Source: Glandiceps talaboti (taxonomy: Eukaryota > Hemichordata > Enteropneusta > Spengelidae). From it: a stretch of 30,000 bases of DNA. The stretch covers positions 23,498,486 through 23,528,485 of the forward strand of contig NC_135561.1 of the NCBI RefSeq assembly GCF_964340395.1, in the 5' to 3' direction. Position numbers and translations under genes: made by a program. This document shows, piece by piece, positions 19,981 to 30,000 of this stretch (positions are counted from its first letter, which is position 1; every line of letters starts with the position of its first letter). The notes below the pieces were generated by a model. That model saw only the letters and a list, made by a program, of their open reading frames with translations, had not been told where the DNA came from and made no database searches.

Positions 19981-20034
19981 TAGGGTGAAATGCTGAGTTT
20001 CTATCACAGTTACCATTCTTTGTTTTTTGTTTAG

Positions 20035-20146
20035 ATATTACCATCAAGAGATGAATTTTAATAATTTACTGAGACTTGTATCCAATGAAGTGGTAGCCAG
20101 AGCTGAGTCTATGGTAGGAGATGACGTTGTAGAGAATCCACTGCAG
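20035..20146 (+). CDS. Axonemal dynein heavy chain, coding exon 7 (residues 322-359)
   Basis: Acceptor TTTTTTGTTTAG has a good pyrimidine tract; donor CAG|GTACAT; ends in phase 0. It completes R322 and continues YYHQEMNFNNLLRLVSNEVV, which matches the S-x-Y-Y-x-x-x-x-x-x-x-x-L-x-x-x-x-x-N-x-I/V block of DHC_N1 in other axonemal heavy chains. The exon ends DDVVENPLQ; heavy chains usually have a short acidic loop here before the next helix. Confidence 0.9.
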
Positions 20147-20344
20147 GTACATGTATAGTTATTACAATATATATCATTGTATACTACATGTATAGTATAC
20201 AGTTATTACAATATATATCATTGCATACTGTATAGTTATTACAATATATATCATTGCATACTGTATAGTTATTACAATATATATCATTGCATACTGTATA
20301 GTTATTACAATATATATCATTGCATATTGCAGTATACAGTTATT

Positions 20345-20427
<83 letters not shown>

Positions 20428-20560
20428 TTGCATACTGTATAGTTATTACAATATATATCATTGCATACTACAGTATACAGTTATTACAATATATATGTCA
20501 TTACATACTGTGTAGTTATTACAATATATATGTCATTGCATACTACAGTATACAGTTATT
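20147..20560 (+). repeat. 33-bp tandem repeat, about 11 diverged copies (intron 7)
   Basis: TATAGTTATTACAATATATA recurs with a 33-bp spacing (20231, 20264 and so on) and starts essentially at the exon 7 donor. A long (TA)n tract has expanded within one unit. Units carrying TACAGTATACAG are a few bases longer. Confidence 0.9.
20349..20425 (+). repeat. (TA)38 microsatellite
   Basis: About 38 perfect TA units. It grew from the ATATATAT already present in each 33-bp unit. It could extrude as a cruciform. Confidence 0.95.
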
Positions 20561-20574
20561 TAAACAATAATGTA

Positions 20575-21150
20575 CGCCCTCCCAGCCCATAATTGACGAA
20601 AACAAACTTTGAACGACATAATGGGAAACTGTGAATATTTATGACAAATATGGCCGCCATCTTGCCGTTATCATGGGGTTGTGAAACGAAGTGATGTGTA
20701 TATGCAGACTATAGCAGCTGACATGTGTACAAGGTTTGGTTGAAATCAGTCTATGCATATCAGAGATATACATCCACACTTTGACAATAATATGGTTATC
20801 TGACCTTGAAGATGAAGGTCAAGGTCAAAAGTTATTGTGCCATTGAAAAGCTCTTGATTTACAATATGGTGAAGACACTTGAATGAGGTCTCTATCTGTT
20901 AAACTTCAAGAGTTATTGGGCAAAGTGTGATTATTTATGTCAAATGTGGCCACCATTACGTTGTTGTCGTGAGGGTAGTAAAACCAAGTGAGGTACATTT
21001 GCCCTCTATAACATCTGACATTTGTACCAGGTTTGGTTAAAATTGGCGCATGCATATTGGAGATACAGGTGGATATGGGCGGATGGACGGACAGACGAAC
21101 GGAACCTAACTTAGTAGCCCCCATCGGGCTTTGCCCTTTGGGGGGCTAAT
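20575..21150. mobile_element. Dispersed-repeat-like element with internal dimer and terminal hairpin
   Basis: Two related halves are seen. ATTTATGACAAATATGGCCGCC near 20640 is echoed by ATTTATGTCAAATGTGGCCACC near 20932, and CAAGGTTTGGTTGAAAT near 20729 by CCAGGTTTGGTTAAAAT near 21028, giving a period of about 295 bp. The segment between them contains TGACCTTGA (20801) and TCAAGGTCA (20819). The right end carries GGACGGACAGACGAACGGAA and then a stem-loop. This looks like one of the non-autonomous interspersed repeats common in marine invertebrate genomes. No coding capacity, no clear target-site duplication. Confidence 0.6.
21115..21148 (+). other. Terminal stem-loop of the intron 7 element
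   Basis: TAGCCCCC (21115-21122) pairs with GGGGGGCTA (21140-21148), and inside it GGGC (21126-21129) pairs with GCCC (21133-21136) around a TTT loop. The strong nested stem marks the 3' end of the repeat. Confidence 0.7.
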
Positions 21151-21154
21151 TAAA

Positions 21155-21490
21155 GGGTTTATTGCAAATACAACAATTGGGATGGTGGGCAATTGAATAA
21201 ACATTAAAAATAAATAAATAAATAAATAAATATGCAAATGTCCTTAGCAACAAGACATGCCCATGGCAGCAGCTGAAATGATGACATATAATGCCAATAT
21301 AACACCAGTGAAGGGAAGGCATATGAATAAACATTCCAAAACTATATGCAGATATGCCTAGCAACAAGACCATGCCCATAGCAACAGTTATACAATGGTG
21401 TATACTGCAGATATAGCACAATGGATGGGTAGGCATGGGAACAAATCTTCAAAAAATGTATGCAAATATGTCTAGTAACAACAAGACCAC
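21155..21490 (+). repeat. 114-bp tandem repeat, about 3 diverged copies (intron 7)
   Basis: TATGCA(A/G)AT begins at 21231, 21345 and 21459, an exact 114-bp spacing, and each copy continues into TAGCAACAAGAC or a close variant. A partial copy precedes them from about 21155, interrupted by an (AAAT)n run at 21208-21231. Diverged, so old compared with the intron 3 and 8 arrays. About 200 bp of non-repetitive intron follow. Confidence 0.85.
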
Positions 21491-21691
21491 ATAATCATTG
21501 CAGGAAAAAAAGTTTACTCTCAACAGTTGTGCTATAGTACCATTGGCACCTTTATTTCAGTAATATATATAGCATTTGTGGAAATACTCTGGATAAATTT
21601 ATCATAATATAATATTAGGAGTTTATTCATCAAAGTCAGATTTTGGTGATTTGTCCTAACTATAGTTATTACATGTTTATTTGTTATATAG

Positions 21692-21813
21692 TCCTACTCA
21701 AGATTGAAGGATGCATTAAGAATTTGTGCTGCCTTCCGTGGTACTTATCTGGACTTCAAAGACAAGGCTGACAGCATTAATGCTCAGAGAAACTCAGAAA
21801 CAGAAGAAGCAAT
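21692..21813 (+). CDS. Axonemal dynein heavy chain, coding exon 8 (residues 360-399)
   Basis: Acceptor TTTGTTATATAG, donor CAAT|GTAAGT, ending in phase 2. The peptide SYSRLKDALRICAAFRGTYL followed by DFKDKADSINAQ corresponds to the DHC_N1 helix that reads L-x-x-x-I-x-x-C-x-x-F/W-x-x-x-Y in other axonemal heavy chains. The following intron 8 is 5.1 kb and contains three different abutting minisatellites. Confidence 0.9.
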
Positions 21814-21888
21814 GTAAGTTTATTTAATTGTTATTATTTACTTACATGTAGATATTAGCATATGCTGTATGTATTGTAATGTTACATA

Positions 21889-24158
21889 TACTTGTAGTAT
21901 GGATGCCATACCAATTGTACTTGTAGTATGGATGCCATGCCAATTGTACTTGTAGTATGGATGCCATACCAATTGTACTTGTAGTATGGATGCCATACCA
22001 ATTGTACTTGTAGTATGGATGCCATACCAATTGTACTTGTAGTATGGATGCCATACCAATTGTACTTGTAGTATGGATGCCATGCCAATTGTACTTGTAG
22101 TATGGATGCCATACCAATTGTACTTGTAGTATGGATGCCATACCAATTGTACTTGTAGTATGGATGCCATACCAATTGTACTTGTAGTATGGATGCCATA
22201 CCAATTGTACTTGTAGTATGGATGCCATACCAATTGTACTTGTAGTATGGATGCCATACCAATTGTACTTGTAGTATGGATGCCATGCCAATTATACTTG
22301 TAGTATGGATGCCATACCAATTGTACTTGTAGTATGGATGCCATACCAATTGTACTTGTAGTATGGATGCCATACCAATTGTACTTGTAGTATGGATGCC
22401 ATACCAATTGTACTTGTAGTATGGATGCCATACCAATTGTACTTGTAGTATGGATGCCATGCCAATTGTACTTGTAGTATGGATGCCATACCAATTGTAC
22501 TTGTAGTATGGATGCCATACCAATTGTACTTGTAGTATGGATGCCATGCCAATTATACTTGTAGTATGGATGCCATACCAATTGTACTTCTAGTATGGAT
22601 GCCATACCAATTGTACTTGTAGTATGGATGCCATGCCAATTATACTTGTAGTATGGATGCCATACCAATTGTACTTCTAGTATGGATGCCATACCAATTG
22701 TACTTGTAGTATGGATGCCATACCAATTGTACTTGTAGTATGGATGCCATACCAATTGTACTTGTAGTATGGATGCCATGCCAATTATACTTGTAGTATG
22801 GATGCCATACCAATTGTACTTCTAGTATGGATGCCATACCAATTGTACTTGTAGTATGGATGCCATGCCAATTGTACTTGTAGTATGGATGCCATACCAA
22901 TTGTACTTCTAGTATGGATGCCATACCAATTGTACTTGTAGTATGGATGCCATACCAATTGTACTTGTAGTATGGATGCCATGCCAATTGTACTTGTAGT
23001 ATGGATGCCATACCAATTGTACTTGTAGTATGGATGCCATGCCAATTATACTTCTAGTATGGATGCCATACCAATTGTACTTGTAGTATGGATGCCATGC
23101 CAATTGTACTTGTAGTATGGATGCCATACCAATTGTACTTGTAGTATGGATGCCATGCCAATTGTACTTGTAGTATGGATGCCATGCCAATTGTACTTGT
23201 AGTATGGATGCCATACCAATTGTACTTGTAGTATGGATGCTATACCCGCAATTGTACTTGTAGTATGGATGCCATGCCAATTGTACTTGTAGTATGGATG
23301 CCATACCAATTGTACTTCTAGTATGGATGCTATACCCGCAATTGTACTTGTAGTATGGATGCCATGCCAATTGTACTTGTAGTATGGATGCCATACCAAT
23401 TGTACTTCTAGTATGGATGCCATACCAATTGTACTTGTAGTATGGATGCCATGCCAATTGTACTTGTAGTATGGATGCCATACCAATTGTACTTGTAGTA
23501 TGGATGCCATACCAATTGTACTTGTAGTATGGATGCCATACCAATTGTACTTGTAGTATGGATGCCATACCAATTGTACTTGTAGTATGGATGCCATACC
23601 AATTGTACTTGTAGTATGGATGCCATGCCAATTGTACTTGTAGTATGGATGCCATGCCAATTGTACTTGTAGTATGGATGCCATACCAATTGTACTTGTA
23701 GTATGGATGCCATACCAATTGTACTTGTAGTATGGATGCCATACCAATTGTACTTGTAGTATGGATGCCATGCCAATTGTACTTGTAGTATGGATGCCAT
23801 ACCAATTGTACTTGTAGTATGGATGCCATGCCAATTGTACTTGTAGTATGGATGCCATACCAATTGTACTTCTAGTATGGATGCCATACCAATTGTACTT
23901 GTAGTATGGATGCCATACCAATTGTACTTGTAGTATGGATGCCATACCAATTGTACTTGTAGTATGGATGCCATACCAATTGTACTTGTAGTATGGATGC
24001 CATGCCAATTGTACTTGTAGTATGGATGCCATACCAATTGTACTTGTAGTATGGATGCCATGCCAATTGTACTTGTAGTATGGATGCCATACCAATTGTA
24101 CTTCTAGTATGGATGCCATACCAATTGTACTTCTAGTATGGATGCCATACCAATTGTA
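21889..24158 (+). repeat. 29-bp minisatellite, about 78 copies (intron 8)
   Basis: TTGTAGTATGGATGCCATAC recurs every 29 bp. Each typical unit holds the inverted repeat GTATGG-ATG-CCATAC and the palindrome CAATTG. Variants are CCATGCC, CTTCTAG and ATTATAC; two units near 23237 and 23329 read GCTATACCCGC and are 31 bp long. The unit has no stop in any of the three minus-strand frames, so overlapping minus-strand open frames of up to 372 codons appear; all are repeat artefacts. Confidence 0.97.
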
Positions 24159-25471
24159 CAACACTAGTTTATCAGTTAATTCATAACGTGGTCAGTGTAA
24201 CACTAGTTTATCAGTTAATTCATAACGTGGTCAGTGTAAGACTAGTTTATCAGTTAATTCATAACGTGGTCAGTGTAAGACTAGTTTATCAGTTAATTCA
24301 TAACGTGGTCAGTGTAACACTAGTTTATCAGTTAATTCATAACCTGGTCAGTGTAACACTAGTTTATCAGTTAATTCATAACCTGGTCAGTGTAAGACTA
24401 GTTTATCAGTTAATTCATAACGTGGTCAGTGTAACACTAGTTTATCAGTTAATTCATAACCTGGTCAGTGTAACATTAGTTTATCAGTTAATTCATAACC
24501 TGGTCAGTGTAACATTAGTTTATCAGTTAATTCATAACGTGGTCAGTGTAAGACTAGTTTATCAGTTAATTCATAACCTGGTCAGTGTAACACTAGTTTA
24601 TCAGTTAATTCATAACGTGGTCAGTGTAACACTAGTTTATCAGTTAATTCATAACGTGGTCAGTGTAAGACTAGTTTAACAGTTAATTCATAACGTGGTC
24701 AGTGTAAGACTAGTTTATCAGTTAATTCATAACGTGGTCAGTGTAACACTAGTTTATCAGTTAATTCATAACGTGGTCAGTGTAAGACTAGTTTATCAGT
24801 TAATTCATAACGTGGTCAGTGTAAGACTAGTTTAACAGTTAATTCATAACGTGGTCAGTGTAACACTAGTTTATCAGTTAATTCATAACGTGGTCAGTGT
24901 AACACTAGTTTATCAGTTAATTCATAACCTGGTCAGTGTAAGACTAGTTTATCAGTTAATTCATAACGTGGTCAGTGTAACACTAGTTTATCAGTTAATT
25001 CATAACCTGGTCAGTGTAACATTAGTTTATCAGTTAATTCATAACCTGGTCAGTGTAACATTAGTTTATCAGTTAATTCATAACGTGGTCAGTGTAAGAC
25101 TAGTTTATCAGTTAATTCATAACCTGGTCAGTGTAACACTAGTTTATCAGTTAATTCATAACGTGGTCAGTGTAACACTAGTTTATCAGTTAATTCATAA
25201 CGTGGTCAGTGTAAGACTAGTTTAACAGTTAATTCATAACGTGGTCAGTGTAAGACTAGTTTATCAGTTAATTCATAACGTGGTCAGTGTAACACTAGTT
25301 TATCAGTTAATTCATAACGTGGTCAGTGTAAGACTAGTTTATCAGTTAATTCATAACGTGGTCAGTGTAAGACTAGTTTAACAGTTAATTCATAACGTGG
25401 TCAGTGTAACACTAGTTTATCAGTTAATTCATAACGTGGTCAGTGTAACACTAGTTTATCAGTTAATTCAT
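24159..25471 (+). repeat. 39-bp minisatellite, about 34 copies (intron 8)
   Basis: ACTAGTTTATCAGTTAATTC recurs every 39 bp and begins directly where the 29-bp array stops. Variant sites are AACGTGG/AACCTGG, AACACTAG/AAGACTAG/AACATTAG and TTTATCAG/TTTAACAG. TTTAACAG introduces the stops that break the + frame. It contains a 546-bp duplication. Confidence 0.97.
24380..25471 (+). repeat. 546-bp higher-order duplication in the 39-bp array
   Basis: The order of variants in the 14 units from about 24380 to 24925 is repeated exactly from about 24926 to 25471. The TTTAACAG units mark it: 24677 and 24833 in the first copy, 25223 and 25379 in the second, all offset by 546. The unit before 24380 differs (CCTGG versus CGTGG at the matching place), and the second copy ends at the array end. 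Confidence 0.9.
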
Positions 25472-26913
25472 ATTGTATTGTGTGCATTGTGTATGATTCT
25501 ATATCATTGTCTATTGTATTGTGTGCATTGTGTATGATTCTATACCATTGTCTATTGTATTGTGTGCATTGTGTATGATTCTATATCATTGTCTATTGTA
25601 TTGTGTGCATTATGTATGATTCTATACCATTGTCTAATGTATTGTGTGCATTGTGTATCATTCTGTACATTCTCTATTGTATTGTGTGCATTGTGTATGA
25701 TTCTATACCATTGTCTAATGTATTGTGTGCATTGTGTATCATTCTGTACATTCTCTATTGTATTGTGTGCATTGTGTATGATTCTATACCATTGTCTAAT
25801 GTATTGTGTGCATTGTGTATCATTCTGTACATTCTCTATTGTATTGTGTGCATTGTGTATCATTCTGTACCATTGTCTATTGTATTGTGTACATTATGTA
25901 TGATTCTATACCATTGTCTACTGTGTTGTGTGCATTGTGTATGATTCCATACCTTTGTCTATTGTATTGTGTGCATTATGTATGATTCTGTACCATTGTC
26001 TATTGTATTGTGTGCATTGTGTATGATTCTATACCATTGTCTATTGTATTGTGTGCATTGTGTATGATTCTGTACATTCTATATTGAATTGTGTGCATTG
26101 TGTATGATTCTGTACCACTGTCTATTGTATTGTGTGTATTGTGTATGATTCTGTACCATTGTCTATTGTATTGTGTGCTTTAGGTATGATTCTATACCTT
26201 TGTCTATTGTATTGTGTGCATTGTGTATGATTATATACCATTGTCTATTGTGTTGTGTGCATTGTGTATGATTCTATACCTTTGTCTATTGTGTTGTGTG
26301 CATTATGTATGATTCTTTACCATTGTCTATTGTATTGTGTGCATTGTGTATGATTCTATACCATTGTCTATTGCATTGTGTGCATTGTGTATGATTCTGT
26401 ACCACTGTCTATTGTGTTGTGTGCATTGTGTATGATTCTGTACCAGTCTATTGTATTGTGTGCATTGTGTATGATTCTGTACCACTGTCTATTGTGTTGT
26501 GTGCATTGTGTATGATTCTGTACCAGTCTATTGTATTGTGTGCATTCTGTATGATTCAGTACCATTGTCTATTGTGTTGTGTGCATTGTGTATGATTCTG
26601 TACCATTGTCTATTTTATTGTGTGCATTGTGTATGATTCTATATCATTGTCTATTGTATTGTGTGCATTATGTATAATTCTGTACCATTGTCTATGGTAT
26701 TGTGTACATTGTGTATGATTCTATACCATTGTCTATTGTGTTGTGTGCATTGTTATGATTCTATATCATTGTCTACTGTGTTGTGTGCATTGTGTATAAT
26801 TCTGTACCATTGTCCATGGTATTGTGTACATTGTGTATGATTCTATACCATTGTCTATTGTCTATTGTATTGTGTACATTGTGTATAATTCTATACCATT
26901 GTCTGTTGTCTAT
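25472..26913 (+). repeat. 41-bp minisatellite, about 35 diverged copies (intron 8)
   Basis: TATTGTGTGCATTGTGTATG recurs about every 41 bp, starting directly where the 39-bp array ends. Units are more diverged than in the two neighbouring arrays and include shortened ones. The last unit passes into the exon 9 acceptor (TTGTCTATTGTATACAG), so the splice acceptor region is built from repeat sequence. Confidence 0.95.
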
Positions 26914-26922
26914 TGTATACAG

Positions 26923-27126
26923 GACACTAAATCCTCCTAAAGGTGTACTCTACAGCACTAAACTGTATGGCATGTCAGTTAAGAAGAAAGAGTTGTTAGC
27001 TGGAACACATAAGGAGGCAACTATTTCTGATATGTCAACATTACTCAAAGAAGATGAATGGACAGATTCACCTTGGCCTCCTAGGAATGCCCCATGTTTT
27101 GATATCATGAACAGCTTTATGGAAAG
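26923..27126 (+). CDS. Axonemal dynein heavy chain, coding exon 9 (residues 400-467)
   Basis: Acceptor TCTATTGTATACAG completes methionine 400 from the AT of exon 8. The donor is AAAG|GTATGG, leaving AG of codon 468, phase 2. The peptide opens TLNPPKGVLYSTKLYGMS, a basic stretch not typical of the DHC_N1 core, and ends WPPRNAPCFDIMNSFMER. The end corresponds to the block W-x-F/P-x-x-x-x-x-F-x-x-x-x-x-F-x-x-R that precedes the conserved middle of the tail in other heavy chains. Read-through past the donor reaches a stop about 65 bp on, so splicing is required. The next exon lies beyond the window. Confidence 0.87.
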
Positions 27127-27219
27127 GTATGGTAACAATGTAGATCCCTATCTTATCACATTACTATCAGGGCAATGTATTTGTACTGCATAGTATTCAC
27201 AGCACTTTCTATCATTATT

Positions 27220-30000
27220 TGGATTTATTGATAGTAACTACTTAGTATTCTATACCATACATAGATTTATTGATAGTAACTACTTGGTATTCTATACCAT
27301 ACATAGATTTATTGATGGTAACTACTTAGTATTCTATACCATACATAGATTTATTGATAGTAACTACTTAGTATTCTATACCATACATAGATTTATTGAT
27401 AGTAACTACTTAGTATTCTATACCATACATATATTTATTGATGGTAACTACTTGGTATTCTATACCATACATAGATTTATTGATAGTAACTACTTAGTAT
27501 TCTATACCATACATAGATTTATTGATAGTAACTACTTAGTATTCTATACCATACATAGATTTATTGATAGTAACTACTTAGTATTCTATACCATACATAG
27601 ATTTATTGATAGTAACTACTTAGTATTCTATACCATACATAGATTTATTGATAGTAACTACTTAGTATTCTATACCATACATAGATTTATTGATAGTAAC
27701 TACTTGGTATTCTATACCATACATAGATTTATTGATAGTAACTACTTGGTATTCTATACCATACATAGATTTATTGATAGTAACTACATGTACTTAGTAT
27801 TCTATACCATACATAGATTTATTGATAGTAACTACTTGGTATTCTATACCATACATAGATTTATTGATAGTAACTACTTAGTATTCTATACCATACATAG
27901 ATTTATTGATAGTAACTACTTAGTATTCTATACCATACATAGATTTATTGATAGTAACTACTTGGTATTCTATACCATACATAGATTTATTGATAGTAAC
28001 TACTTGGTATTCTATACCATACATAGATTTATTGATAGTAACTACTTGGTATTCTATACCATACATAGATTTATTGATAGTAACTACTTAGTATTCTATA
28101 CCATACATAGATTTATTGATAGTAACTACTTAGTATTCTATACCATACATAGATTTATTGATGGTAACTACTTGGTATTCTATACCATACATAGATTTAT
28201 TGATAGTAACTACTTAGTATTCTATACCATACATAGATTTATTGATAGTAACTACTTAGTATTCTATACCATACATAGATTTATTGATGGTAACTACTTG
28301 GTATTCTATACCATACATAGATTTATTGATAGTAACTACTTAGTATTCTATACCATACATAGATTTATTGATAGTAACTACTTAGTATTCTATACCATAC
28401 ATAGATTTATTGATAGTAACTACTTGGTATTCTATACCATACATAGATTTATTGATAGTAACTACTTAGTATTCTATACCATACATAGATTTATTGATAG
28501 TAACTACTTAGTATTCTATACCATACATAGATTTATTGATGGTAACTACTTGGTATTCTATACCATACATAGATTTATTGATGGTAACTACTTAGTATTC
28601 TATACCATACATAGATTTATTGATGGTAACTACTTGGTATTCTATACCATACATAGATTTATTGATAGTAACTACTTGGTATTCTATACCATACATAGAT
28701 TTATTGATGGTAACTACTTGGTATTCTATACCATACATAGATTTATTGATGGTAACTACTTGGTATTCTATACCATACATAGATTTATTGATGGTAACTA
28801 CTTGGTATTCTATACCATACATAGATTTATTGATAGTAACTACTTAGTATTCTATACCATACATAGATTTATTGATGGTAACTACTTAGTATTCTATACC
28901 ATACATAGATATATTGATGGTAACTACTTAGTATTCTATACCATACATAGATTTATTGATAGTAACTACTTAATATTCTATACCATACATGGATTTATTG
29001 ATGGTAACTACTTAGTATTCTATACCATGCATAGATTTATTGATAGTAACTACTTAGTATTCTCTACCATACATAGATTTATTGATAGTAACTACTTAGT
29101 ATTCTATACCATACATAGATTTATTGATAGTAACTACTTAGTATTCTATACCATACATAGATTTATTGATGGTAACTACTTAGTATTCTATACCATACAT
29201 AGATTTATTGATAGTAACTACTTAGTATTCTATACCATACATAGATTTATTGGTAGTAACTACTTAGTATTCTATACCATACATAGATTTATTGATAGTA
29301 ACTACTTGGTATTCTATACCATACATAGATTTATTGATAGTAACTACTTAGTATTCTATACCATACATAGATTTATTGATAGTAACTACTTAGTATTCTA
29401 TACCATACATAGATTTATTGATAGTAACTACTTAGTATTCTATACCATACATAGATTTATTGATAGTAACTACTTAGTATTCTATACCATACATAGATTT
29501 ATTGATAGTAACTACTTAGTATTCTATACCATACATAGATTTATTGATAGTAACTACTTAGTATTCTATACCATACATAGATTTATTGATGGTAACTACT
29601 TAGTATTCTATACCATACATAGATTTATTGATAGTAACTACTTAGTATTCTATACCATACATAGATTTATTGATAGTAACTACTTAGTATTCTATACCAT
29701 ACATAGATTTATTGATGGTAACTACTTAGTATTCTATACCATACATAGATTTATTGATAGTAACTACTTAGTATTCTATACCATACATAGATTTATTGAT
29801 AGTAACTACTTGGTATTCTATACCATACATAGATTTATTGATAGTAACTACTTAGTATTCTATACCATACATAGATTTATTGATAGTAACTACTTAGTAT
29901 TCTATACCATACATAGATTTATTGATAGTAACTACTTAGTATTCTATACCATACATAGATTTATTGATGGTAACTACTTGGTATTCTATACCATACATAG
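27220..30000 (+). repeat. 42-bp minisatellite, more than 66 copies, open at the window edge (intron 9)
   Basis: ATAGATTTATTGATAGTAAC recurs every 42 bp with TATTCTATACCATAC completing the unit. It begins about 90 bp after the exon 9 donor and is still running at base 30000. Two sites vary between A and G (GATAGT/GATGGT and TTAGT/TTGGT), often together. One unit near 27786 has a 6-bp insertion. The unit is unrelated to the 42-bp unit of intron 6. Confidence 0.97.

Noticed and set aside
19097-19996. Histidine/cysteine-rich repeat frames on both strands (for example SHVMWSGHSTPHLD)
   Set aside because: They are translations of the intronic 42-bp minisatellite; they look like metal-binding repeats only by chance.
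21838-24164. Overlapping minus-strand open frames of 149-372 codons
   Set aside because: All three frames translate the same stop-free 29-bp unit; they are repeat artefacts antisense to an intron.
27220-30000. CRISPR-like regular repeats
   Set aside because: Units abut without variable spacers and the sequence is from an intron-containing animal gene, so these are ordinary minisatellites.

Overview
This is a 30-kb piece of animal nuclear DNA. It is AT-rich and intron-containing, and it carries a decayed LINE, non-autonomous transposon-like repeats and very many tandem repeats. One gene is well supported: the 5' part of an axonemal dynein heavy chain on the + strand. Nine coding exons between 6918 and 27126 join in frame through consensus GT-AG junctions into the first 467 residues of the N-terminal tail; the gene runs on past the right edge. 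The LINE type and a nuclear-receptor-motif repeat in intron 7 suggest an aquatic invertebrate (lophotrochozoan or invertebrate deuterostome), but the window does not fix the species.

Layout. 1-2048: 5'-truncated (by the window edge), frameshifted CR1/L2-like non-LTR retrotransposon ending in (ATT)n. 2100-2600: microsatellites, including (GA)68 and (CAGA)n. 2784-3004: nested inverted repeat. 3005-4637: no gene seen. 4638-5165: degenerate repeat built on GTCATTCCA. 5223-5600: weak minus-strand coding candidate beside a CpG-containing, promoter-like patch. 6006-6454: foldback element with arms of about 100 bp. 6918 onward: the dynein gene.

The most striking property is the intron content. Introns 2, 3, 4, 6, 7, 8 and 9 each hold one or more minisatellites with a unit seen in no other intron: 71 bp and 47 bp (intron 2), 30 bp (3), 26/28 bp (4), 42 bp (6), 33 bp plus (TA)n (7), 29, 39 and 41 bp abutting (8), and a different 42 bp unit (9, open at the window edge). 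Together they are roughly 18 of the 23 kb of the gene shown. Only the 267-bp intron 5 lacks tandem repeats, and intron 1 has only a microsatellite. Arrays tend to start within about 100 bp of the 5' splice site. In two introns the exon tail is itself tandemly copied into the intron (91-bp period after exon 2, with the splice donor; 66-bp period after exon 6, donor lost). Higher-order duplications (1260 bp in intron 3, 546 bp in intron 8) show recent array growth or an assembly effect.

The long open frames inside the arrays (843 and 1076 codons in intron 3, up to 372 codons on the minus strand in intron 8) follow from the unit length and sequence, lie inside introns and should not be annotated as proteins. 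No tRNA, rRNA or CRISPR array was found.
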